DNA from: Luidia sarsii
Lineage: Eukaryota; Echinodermata; Asteroidea; Paxillosida; Luidiidae
NCBI GenBank assembly: GCA_949987565.1
Contig: OX465101.1
Span: 24,602,543-24,666,542 of the forward strand
Direction of reading: 5' to 3'
DNA length: 64,000 nt
The notes under the pieces: model-generated
Seen by the model: the letters and a program-made list of their open reading frames with translations, nothing else
What the model was told of the DNA's origin: nothing
The model's database searches: none
Program-made: the position numbers and the translations under genes
Part shown: positions 43,886-55,100 of the stretch, in pieces
How positions within the stretch are numbered: position 1 is the first letter of the stretch
Layout: each line of letters begins with the position of its first letter

Positions 43886-45966
43886 TTTATTTCACCATGA
43901 ACCAATTTAATTTGCTGTACACATTCTGTACAGTTTCAGGCAGCCAGGACATGATTATTCATCTTCGAATATTTACAGCACTTTCAAAGGATTTGTATGG
44001 GGTGGAATACGGTGAGAATACAAAAATACCTAAATAGCAAGCTGCTCCATTTCAAAACGATTACCTTAATATCGACAATTTAAATCAATGGGCCACACTC
44101 ACAATGACTTTGAATACCATCACTTAATGTGAACAAAAACAGAAGAGCGAAAAAGAGTTGCCATTTTCAATTTGTTGTTTTCTTTCCCAATCAAAAATGA
44201 ATACCACTCTGTACAACACTCCAAAAATGTACACATAACATACACTGTAATAGGGTGAATGAATTTTAGTACAATTGATAAAACCATAGTCCTGTACAAA
44301 AATAGTTAAATTTCACGTCAATAAAATATAATTAGATTAAACATAATTTTGGTTTTCAATTCAAATTTCATAAAACTTCACACGATTTTCTTTCTTAAAA
44401 TGTTAATTTGATATTTACTTATTCATTTGCATCCTTTGGCAAGTATTTTGTTTTTTTCTGAAAATAGGGGACTGTTTTGGTTTTTCTAGGAATTCACAAA
44501 CTGTACTTCATGATTGTAATGAGGGTATACAAAAATTGACAATCCAAGGATTGAAAGCAGAAGCATAAAATTGAGTAAAAACCTAAACAAAATTAGAATC
44601 TTTGGACTTTGCTCAAAGCCCTTTTTTAAAAACAGGGTACCGATCAAAATGGCATATTACGCATGGTGCATGTGGCTGGTAATCCGCTCTCAGTTTACTT
44701 GGCATGGTATGCTACAAATGAAGTGTAAACTCTGCTTGACCGCTTCACAGCGTGGTGCCTGATACCGGAACCATTGTCTAGTCAGACCCATAGTCAGGGA
44801 ACCCGTTTCAAATGGCCCTTTATGGCTAAAAGCTTGGGCTTCGCTGGAGTATTGAAAACCACGCACTAAACAGAAAATGTACTTGAGAACATGAAAATCC
44901 TGCATTCCTGGAATCAGCAGGTCTCTCGGAGCAAGGAGGTCAGAACAAGCAGGTCTGATGGGAAGTGTAAGCTGTTCTGAAGCATCTAGGTAAATGCAGT
45001 GTTGTTGCTTTTGTTATAAACTCCAATATCATCATTGAAGATCGCCCTGACCAAAGCAACAGTCAATACTCTATGTACATGCAATGCATTAATCATTACT
45101 TCTTGATAATCATCTATCAATTTTATGCATCAATCGTTAGGTAGCACAATGTTTGACAATTTAAAATGGCAAATAAATACGTTAGATTACCAACAAACAA
45201 AATGGGACCTTAGTACACCTCTGGAATGAGTTTAACTAAAGACTGACGTCCAAATAAAAACAGGTCAGTAAGTTGAGTAAATAAGCAACAATATAGGAAA
45301 TAGCACAACAAAATCAAAAGCAAAGAGAAAGACCTGGCAAAGAAATGTGAAGAATCCGTTCCCTTCATCAGAATACAACTTTCAGTCAAACATTTCAGAA
45401 TGTGGTCATTGAGTGGGTCTCTGAAAAAACCGGCAGGTCTCAATCAAAGTTACGGCACTTTTCCGAGCTTCAGCTCTCCCACTTACAGCAATGAATTGCC
45501 TGACACTGGTACCGAGCCAACATCAGTGGTCCCCAGTTGGCTCTGTCACACAGTCTCGGTTGGTTTTGTCGCTCAGGGTGTGGTTCAGTGCATGCGCTTT
45601 GAATGGACAGCTCCTCTCTCCGGCTCACAGGTCCGGTGTGTGAATGGGGGACAATGAACAGCACCATTGACACAGCAGGCCATTGGATGTTGGGAGGGGG
45701 AAGTAATGTACATGGAGATGGATCAGAATGGGGCACAGTTCTGCTTTCGAAAGTCTGCGATGCCGAACTAACGTTGCTCGGAGAGCTAGTACTGTTTAAT
45801 TCACGACGGCATGCCACGGCACGGGTTCAATGCAGCGCAGTGCTATCAGCAGTTGAGTCAAGCCGGCACTGGGCGATGGAACGGAAGGATTTCGCCCGGG
45901 CCTCTCTCTCTCTCTCCGTCTCCCTCCTCCAGCCTCGTCTCGCCTCAACCTCCACCTCCTCTCCCC
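43886..45966 (-). other. Probable 3' UTR of the nesprin gene
   Basis: About 2.1 kb after the stop codon is mostly AT-rich, with little dispersed repeat. It ends at a minus-strand AATAAA (43891-43886), the likely poly(A) signal. TAF1A on the other strand ends about 0.7 kb away, so the genes converge tail to tail. Confidence 0.55.
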
Positions 45967-46183
45967 TCAGATGGGTGGCGGACCATTGGTGAAGCGCAGC
46001 ATTGGCTGCAGCGAGCGGGCAAAGTTGTTGGTCAGCGAGCAGCTGTAGTCCTCCTCGGTCATGGGCACGAGACAGGCCACGCCCAGCAGCAGCAGCATCA
46101 GCAGGTGCAGCGGCAGGGCTGCCCGCAGTGCTCGAGAGATGAACGGCGAGCGGCGACGCATGCCGGGGGCACCAGCAATCGCT
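45967..46183 (-). CDS. SYNE1: Nesprin KASH exon (in-window residues 792-863, stop)
   Basis: After the acceptor TTGTTTTCAG the exon encodes RRRSPFISRALRAALP, the TM core LHLLMLLLLGVACLV, and luminal PMTEEDYSCSLTNNFARSLQ then PMLRFTNGPPPI. The Cys 23 residues before the C-terminus corresponds to the one that forms a disulfide with SUN proteins. The terminal PPP-x inserts in the SUN trimer. The stop is at 45967-45969. All KASH hallmarks are intact. Confidence 0.98.
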
Positions 46184-49100
46184 CTGAAAACAAACAAGTA
46201 AACAGACAAACAAACATAAAGTATGACTGAATAATACCTCCAACAATGTTGCAAATTGCTTGATACTGACTTTAATTTCCAAGGCTATGAACCTCAACAA
46301 TATTGAAAAGCCTGGTACTGCCATTCTAACCGCACCTCACTCAAGAGGCCTTTTGATGACCCAATTGATGACCTCAATGTTTCGGGACAGTATACTTCGG
46401 AGATTCTTGACGCAGTGTACTGTTCCAAAACGTTGCTCTCTTGAGAACCACGCATTTCTTTGTCACATCAACATAAACCAGATAAGACTTAAAGGTTCGC
46501 ATGGTTGAAATACTAAGTGGAAGGTTTGCAGTGACACCATGTAACACATCTCCTTTGAGAAGGAGTGTGGCTCTGAAAAGAGCTGGTAACTCAATGTTTC
46601 AGGTAGTGTTTTGGGTAGACTGTCTCTTAACGACGAGTACACACTACCCGAAATGTTGACTTACCGGCTTTTTTTCAGAGCCACACTCATTCTCGAAAGA
46701 GAAGTGTTACATGGTGCTGCTGCAAACCTTCCACTTAACATTATATAAACCAGCTCTGACTTAAAGCCACTACACAACATTGGTAAGGACGAAAAACAGA
46801 AATGTTCACAGATTTACATGAAACGTTAACAGTTTGAAGATGATTATAGTAGAAACCTCACACTAAAATGTTTCTGCCTAAAATGTTGTACTTTGGGAGA
46901 AAAGAGTAAAAGAAACCGTTTACGTCTCACCGAGATCTAAATGATGAATGCTGCATTATCGCGAAACAAATGAAGCAGTTTTCACGATTTTCTCGAGACT
47001 CGGTTGGCGGATTGAGCTTAAATTTTCAAAGGTGTGCTATTTCATGCATATGTTGGATCGGACAACATATGGATGCTATTCTTTGACCTCGACCAATGTT
47101 GTGTAGGGGCTTTAAGCCAGCAATGTTGAAAACTGACTCAAATCACACACAAAAAATGACACTTGTCTAAAGAATTTAGACGGCCTCTTGTTTCAACCAC
47201 AGCGGGACCTTTCTCTAAAGCCTTTAGAGAAAGGTTCCGATAGATTAGAAATGTCAGGCCCTCTGAATTTTGACTACCCATTTTTCGTGCTTACACAATG
47301 GCGGGTGCGTCTGCTTCATCCTCGGGTGCAGTGTTGGTGGCAGCGTCGGTGAAGTGCCTCATGGTGTACACACCGTAGGGGGCGCCGGGGCGGAGCACAG
47401 GTGTGCTGCCAAACTCCCCCATCATGTCGCCCATGGCCTGCAAGGGGAAGGCCGCCCTCTGGGGAGGTTCGCTCTGCTCCTCCGCCTGCGCAAAGACAAG
47501 TGTTGAACGGCTTATCCAAACGGCTGAATACGGACAACTTTGTGACTTTGTGCCGTCTTAGATAGGTGAATAGATGTAGCTTTTGTCTGTCACCCCCAAC
47601 CAAGTTGATTAGGAGGAAATCGAGGGGAGAGACAGAGAGAGGGAGAGAGAGGGGGGAAACAGGGAGACATGGGGAGAGAGAGGGAGAGAGGGAAAGAGGG
47701 GGAGAGAGGGGAGAGGGGAGAGGGGAGAGGGGGAGAGGGGAGAGGGAGAGAATGGGAGAGGGGGAGAGGGCGAGAGGGGGAGAGAGCAGGGAGACAGGGG
47801 GAGACGGAGGGAGAGAGGGGGAAAGGGAGAGAGGGGAGAGGGGAGAGGGAGAGAATGGGAGAGGGAGAGAATGGGAGAGGGAGAAAGGGGAGAGGGAGAG
47901 AATGGGATAGGGAAAGAGGGAGGGGGAGAGGGAGAAAGGGAGAGATGGGGAGAGGGAGAGAGAGATGGATAGAGGGAGAGATGGAGAGAGGGAAAGAGGG
48001 AGAGAGGCACTCTCACTGTGTCAACATCAAAAGGAGAGGGACAGATATGGAGATTGATAGAAGGGAGAGAGGGAGAGATGAAGAGGGAAAGGGGGAGAGA
48101 GGGAGAGAGGCACTCTCACCTTGTCAATCTCAAACTGCGAGGGGTCGATGGTGGTCTCCAGGAGCTCCAAGTTGTCCTCACAGCGGGCCAGCAGTGCGGT
48201 GATCTTGCGGGCAATCAGGTGCAGCTTGTCCCGCGTGGCCTTGCAGTCCTCCGAGTCCACGTCCACCAGGAGCTGGTCGGCTGTCTCCTTCAGGGAGGAC
48301 ACCTTGGGCTGGGACGACTCCAGCTCCCTCTTGAATTTCTGCCCGAGAAAAGGGGAGGGGAGGGGGGGGAGTCAGAATATTAGCGACTGTTTCTCCTTTC
48401 ATCACTCTTCCATTGATAGGGATAGAGAGCACGGCAGCTTTTGGCAAACCATCATTGAGTAACTTGAGTCATGATTTTCTCAAGTTAGATCTCCTGTGCC
48501 AGATGAAGGGCTGTTTGCAGAGCCTACTGGAGTCAAGACATTTTGGGGGGGCTTGGTGAGTCTCCGGCACACTCACCATGAAGACCCGGTACTGGTGGTG
48601 GAGCCGGGCCTCGTCGGCGGCCAGCACCACGGGCTCGGTGGCCGTCACGGCCGCCTCGATGCCGTCCAGCCAGACCAGCAGGTCGGCCGTGGTCTGGTGG
48701 AACTCCTCGCAGCGCATGATGGCCAGCTGCAGCTCCTTCTGCCAGCCGGCCGCCCGGCCGCAGACCCGGTCCCAGCGGCCGTTCATGGCGGCCAGCTCCT
48801 CGCGCAGCGCCCGCCCCCGCCGGCTGTCGGCCCGCAGGAACTGCTGGCTGCACAGGTTGATGGACAGGGCGATGGCCTTGCGGGCGTTCAGCCCCAGAAT
48901 GAACTCCTGCCGGAACGAGCAAAACACCCACAAAATCAATTGCAAATCGCAACCAATTGCGCATTTAAAGCCCCTACCATACACAACATTGGTAAGATCG
49001 AAAAACAGAAATGTTCACAGATTTCCATGAAACTCATACAGTTTGAAGATGGTTATAGTAGAAACCTCGCACTGAAGTATTTCTGCCTAAAATGTTGTAT

Positions 49101-52100
49101 TTTGGGAGAAAAGAGTAAAAGAAATTGTTTACGTCTCACCGAGATCTAAACTATTTTTAGGAACAGTACGGCGTTGAATGCTGCATTTTTGCGAAACAAA
49201 TGAAGCAGTTTTCACGATTTTCTCGAGACTCGGTTGGCGGATCGAGCTGAAATTTTCACAGGTGTGCTATTTCATGCATATGTTGGATCAGACAACGTAT
49301 GAATGCTATTCTTTGACCTCGACCAATGTTGTGTAGGGGCTTTAACACCCTATAACTGCCATCACTACAGTCCCTCTCCAACTTAGATCTTTTTCTTGTA
49401 CTACAAAATTTAAATCGCTACTAAAAACGCAAATGACACAAGTTTTCACTGACTACGATAATTTGTTCTTCTCTATTACTCCCACACTTCTTGTCTTCAA
49501 GTTTGCTGCGCCTTGAACACCCAGCAGGGTGGATATGTGCACATTATAAGTCTTTACTATTATTATCATTATCATATCTCTAAAGATTACTGTCAGTTAA
49601 CCCGCTTATTTCTCCCATCCCTAATTTATATCTATTTACCACCCACAGTCTGACCGTAGTTCTGAAAAGAACCAGAGTGACAACTCGACGTTCCGGCCAG
49701 TGTGCTCTGGCAGTCATCATTCTCCAGATGACGGCCAGAGAACACTGGCCTGGGACGTCGAGTTATCAATCAGGTTCTTTTCAGAACCATACCTCTTCCT
49801 AAAGAGACCTTTAATACACATGGTGTCACCGCAAACCCTTATATCATTGACTCTCACGGTGTCGCCACAGATATTGTTACTCAGTTTTGTTGATTTTTGA
49901 ACTTGGTTTGGCAGTTATTCATATCAATGGGCAACTAATATGATTTCTTTCTTACCCTGTGTCGACGGATCATTCCCTCCAGGTCACCCGCCGATGAGTC
50001 AGCTTCCTGGGTGCTGAGCAGGGCCTCTGCCTGGTCCAGCCAGGCGTTCAGGTTGTTCAGGTCCAGGCGGAACTGGTGCCACTGCTTGTAGTTCTGGTTC
50101 AGGTGCGAGTCCTTCTCCATGATGTCGGCCTGCAGGACCTCCCAGCGGCCCAGGATGGCTGTGAAGAGGGGGTGGGGGAGAAGGTGGGGTGGAGGAGGAG
50201 GAGAAGGAGGAGGTGGAGGGGGAGGAGGAGGAGGAGGTGGAGGAGGTGGAGGTGGAGGAGGTGGGAGTGGAGGAGGAGGAGGAGGAGGAGGGGGAGGAGG
50301 AGGAGGTGGTGGAGGTGGAGGTGGAGGAGGTGGTGGAGGAGGAGGAGGAGGAGGGGGAGGAGGAGGAGGTGGTGGAGGTGGAGGAGGTGGAGGAGGTGGG
50401 GGTGGAGGAGGAGGTGGTGGAGGAGGAGGAGGAGGGGGAGGTGGAGGAGGAGGAGGGGGAGTTGGAGGAGGTGGGGTGGAGGAGGAGGAGAAGGAGGAGG
50501 TGGTGGAGGAGGAGGAGGAGGAGGAGGGGGAGGAGGAGGAGGTGGTGGAGGTGGAGGAGGTGGGGGTGGAGGAGGAGGTGGTGGAGGAGGAGGGGGAGGA
50601 GGAGGAGGGGGAGTTGGAGAAAGAGGAAGAGGAGGAAGAGGCAGAGGAGAAGAATAAGGAGGAGTTGGAGGAGAATGAAGAGGAGGAAGTAAAGGGGAAG
50701 GATAATGAAAAGGAGTAAGAAATGTAATAGGAGGAGAAGAAGACGAAGGAGATAGAGAAGGGAGAGATGGAGGAAGAGAAGGAAAAGGAGAAGAGGAAGG
50801 TTAACATCACATTCGCAGGGAGTGCTTATTTCCAAAATGAGATAATGCCATTCTCCACTTTTTCCCCAGTTTCATGCCCTCTTGTGTTCTCAGTACATCT
50901 GAGTCGGAAAATCTGTGCCATTTGAATCAAGACAATGATCAAATCTACCAATGCAAAATGCAAATGTAATCTTCCTGCTGAAGTGTACTTCCAGTTGTGA
51001 GACTGGAAGAGGTGTTCCTTGGTCGAAGCTCTGGGCCCAGTTTCACAGAACTACTTAAAGGGTTAAAATCTGCTGTGCAAGAAATTTCTTCCCCGGTTAT
51101 AAAAAGATTGCCAAGCACATTTCACTCGATGACTCGTATTCTATTATTGGTTGCTTCACATGAAATACAAGCGGAACTTTAGCTGGCAGCCTGATTCTTT
51201 GGAGGAACATTTTTCGTGCTTAATGAAATTTTGGCGCTGAAGCGACTCTATGAAATTGACTCCAAATCCAAGCTGATTCAGTGAGACATTTGGAAAGGAA
51301 AAACAAAAAACCCAAGGCTGGCGAATTGAGTTTGGGTGAGCGAGTTACCTGCTATCTGCTGCGTGAGGGCTGGGTCGTCCTGCGGCATTCGCATGGCTAT
51401 CCTCTTGAGCACGTCCATGCTGAGGCGGCAGTCGTCCACCAGGGAATCCTGACAGGAACCAAAGGGAAGCGGGGCAAGAATCACAATCACACACAAACTA
51501 AACGGCTTCAGGGGGCTGGGAGGCAGCTTCTTCATACGAGACATGGACACCCATATCTGAACCCATATCCTTGTAGAGAACATGGCTTTGTTCTCGTGCA
51601 CTAACACAACCGAGTGAATAAATAAGACTTATAGGCTTTGCATGGTGGGTGAAACAATATAGGAAGGTTTGCGATGACACCATGTCAAGGACTCTTAAAG
51701 AAGAGAGTGGTTCTGAAAAGAACCTGAGTGGTAACTCGACGTTCCGACCAGTATGCTCTGGCTGTCATCAGGAGAACCGTCATTACCGGTATACAACCGA
51801 GTGAGAAACAATGTTTCAGAAATGCTCCCATTTCAACCATATTCGCCTTCTTGGGTCAGAAAATTGGACCGTATGTCCCTTATATATAACACTTCAATTT
51901 GCGGCAGACTCTTATCCTTCAGAAATGTCCAAATTTTTGAGTTATTTCCACAATACAAGTTTCATTAAATCCTTTAGAATTTCCCTGTGGAGGCCTATAT
52001 TCAACCTATTGTCCTGGGTCTTCACAAGGCACTAAATAGCAGCACATGACACTGTAACACAAAACTGGCTGAGTTGTCCTCTAAACCACCAGCGACCTCA

Positions 52101-55100
52101 AAAATTGAAACTGTATGTTGGCCTTCGCAAATAATCAACTAGTCTTTGCCAGGCCAGGTGGGGGCGCCAGTAAGAGTTCAATATGTTCAAAACTTCCTAA
52201 GTAAGTTTTTTCATCGATTTTTTTGAAATAAATTTTAAAAAAAATACTCACGTAGCCTTCCTTCTCGTCTTCGATTTCCGGGCCGGTGGGAGTGCGACAG
52301 CGCACGGCATTCTCGGTGGCCTCCAACCTCATGAGGCACTCCTCCACGGCCTGCTGGATGGGCTGGCTCTCCTCCTCCTCCTCCCCAGCTGGGGGCTCAG
52401 GGAACTGCTGGGTGTGGCTGGACACGTACATGTCCCAGTCCAGGGAGACGGCGCTGGCCGGGGTCAGGCGGCCCGAGGCGTAGTTCTCGTGGGCCGGCGA
52501 CGGGGAAGCCGAGCGCGAGTTGCTGGCCGAGCGGCCCGAGGCCGTCCCGCCGTCGGCCGCTGCCAACCGAGGCCGGCGGCCGGAGCGAGAGCTCGCCGTG
52601 CTGGTCAGGGAACGGCGCGAGCTGCCCAGGAGGCTGGGGTCCAGGTCCCTGTCTGGGCTGGCTTCACTCGAGCTCATCTCCTCGCTGTCTTCCTCCTCCT
52701 CCTCCTCTTCCTCCTCCGAACCCGTGCTCTGCGAGTCGTACTGCACAGTGAAGCACACACACACAAAAGAAGTTAATACAAAGAACTGTTGCAAACTGCT
52801 CACTGACTAAAATGACCTGCAATACATAGATCTCAAAAGTTAGAGGGCCCGACGTTTCGATCCTAGCAGGATCTCTCTCAAGAGTAGGACACAAAATAGA
52901 GAGAAGGATTCGAAGCCTTGCACGGTGGGTGACTGTACAATGCACACAGGGTTTACAGGGACACATTTTAGGAATATTTCTTCTCAGAGCAGACCGTTGG
53001 TTCTGAAGAAAAAAAAATCTGGGGGGCAAGCAGAACCACTTTTGTAACAAGACTTGCTTTCATCGTGGAAAGCCTTGCTAAATAACAGATACAAAATAGA
53101 TAAAACTGGGTTGCTTGACAACATCCTACTTGCATTTTGTGCTTAGCGCCCAAACACAGGCCAAATCATTCTCGGCATCACGGGAAATGAGGACGGCAAT
53201 CTCTTTCCGGCTAAGGAGGAGTTTTTGAGCTTAGCAGGATGTAAGGCTTAAGCAGCTCGATGAAATCAGGGTTTCGGTGAGCAAAGACCACCATCAGATC
53301 CAGTGAGTCATTCACTCACTGGTTCTTTTAAGAGTGAGTGGTTTTGATGGCTTTTTTCTTTAATACTCATTGCATTCTGCAAGGTGTCATTACAAACCCA
53401 ACGTGCACTGTCACAAATCCTTGTTTCATAGGCTCTCAAATCATTTCAGGTCTAACCATTTCGCACCGGGCCACTTTCAGTGCCCATGACAACCATGATT
53501 TTTTTTTTTTTTTTTTTTTTTAACTCACAAAACTCACAAAACAATTAGTAACAATAAATTCCTCTGACATAAATCATTATTTGGTGACACTTTGTTTGAG
53601 CGAGTCAAACCTGACACAATCGGATGTCTGTGGGTTTTTTGTCGTGCTACATGTTCGTACCATTTTGTGGTAGGCTGAGAGGGGACGTTTGTTTAAAATT
53701 TGGACAACTGTGGTAGCCGGATTCAGAGGGCTCGGTGCACAGCGACACAACCAGCTCTCTGATTTCGGAGGTCCCGGCGCGAAGTGGTTAATTTCAGGAA
53801 AACTGTTATGACAGTGTTCTTGTTGGCAGTGCAAAAAAACAAAGCCCAGGTCTTTTGCACCAGTACATGGCAAAGGATTCTCCGTTACGGGCACTGCACA
53901 AGCTCAGACACCAAGTGATAGCGGGAGATACTGTGCTTTTAGGAAACGCAGTGGCTGTTGTTACGGCAGTCGTCCGTGTGGTTCCCTGACTTGATTGTAT
54001 TTCGTCAGCATTGCAGGCTGGTTGAACCAGTCTATTAGCTGATAGTCTGGTTCCAAGAGCTAAACATCCTGACAAATACTGTGAAGTCAGGGAACCACAT
54101 GGACGACTGCCGTAACAACAGCCACTGCGTTTAGGAAAAGCCTATTCTCAAGGGTGAGCAAGATATTATGGAACTTCTGTGCGTGCCTGTGCAATCTCCT
54201 ACTGAAAATTAATTAATCTGAAGAGAGAGATTTTGGGGATTTCTGCACTTGCACAATGCCCGTATCCTTCCGTCCTTCACAAAGGGTCAGTTTAATTTGC
54301 CTTTCTTATATGCTACATGTATGAGCAATAAATGGTTTTGTTTTACTCACAAAAATTAATAGGAAACCTAACATATTCCACAGTTTGGGCCCTAGTGTGG
54401 CAGCCTTGAAATTTCAGTTCTGAGAATGGCTTTTTCATTTCTAATAAAAAAGCTGAACTTAAAAATGAAAGTCCCGCATTTCAATCATTGGAAGCCCTTC
54501 CTACAAAGTATGTCACTCAAAAGAGGAATTTGAAAAATTAGCAGATAAAACTTTGACTGGACCAGGACTTGAACCCGAGACCTCTGGACTAACGTACCAG
54601 TGCTCTCCCATATGAGCTATCCAGCCCTTAGATGGTGGCCTCACAAATAGTCAACTAGTCTTTGCCTGGGCGGGGGTGCCAGTCAGAAGCAATGCAACCA
54701 TTTACTGCCGTATATATCTCCAGGGATCACACCCCCGCTTTCAGTCAGATCCAAACAACTTATTGCTGTAAACCTGGCTATGACAGCGTAACAAGGCATT
54801 CACTCCAAAAGTCCTTTTTGAGTAAACGGCATTGAAAGTATTGTCAAAATGCATGTTAAAATCAATTTAATTTCTTTATCTGCGTTTTAAGTTTATCTAT
54901 TATAGAATCATCTATCCGAGGGAGTTTCTCAACAAATGTCTGTAAAATATTATGAAAATCAAGGATTTTTTAGTTTGTCAGTGCGCCATGTGCCTGACCT
55001 CAAACTTCAGAGTGATTTTTCTGAACAAGTGGTTTCCATAGTTTCGTAGTATTTCTCGCGTCGTAAAGTTGGATTTTGTCAATGTATGGAAATTCTTTTG

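Noticed and set aside
47566..48202. Arg/Glu/Gly-rich open frames in the GGGAGA array
   Set aside because: Repeat-derived, in several frames, and antisense to the nesprin intron.
49999..50835. Poly-Pro and poly-Gly open frames across the GGAGGA array
   Set aside because: Microsatellite artefact; only 49956-50158 is supported as a nesprin exon.
53806..54075. 89-codon minus-strand open frame (MSGCLALGTRLSAN...)
   Set aside because: It overlaps the inverted-repeat element at 53944-54132 and has no family resemblance.
54555..54626. Functional tRNA-Asn gene
   Set aside because: The fold is tRNA-like, but a diverged second copy and a shared non-tRNA leader mark it as a SINE.
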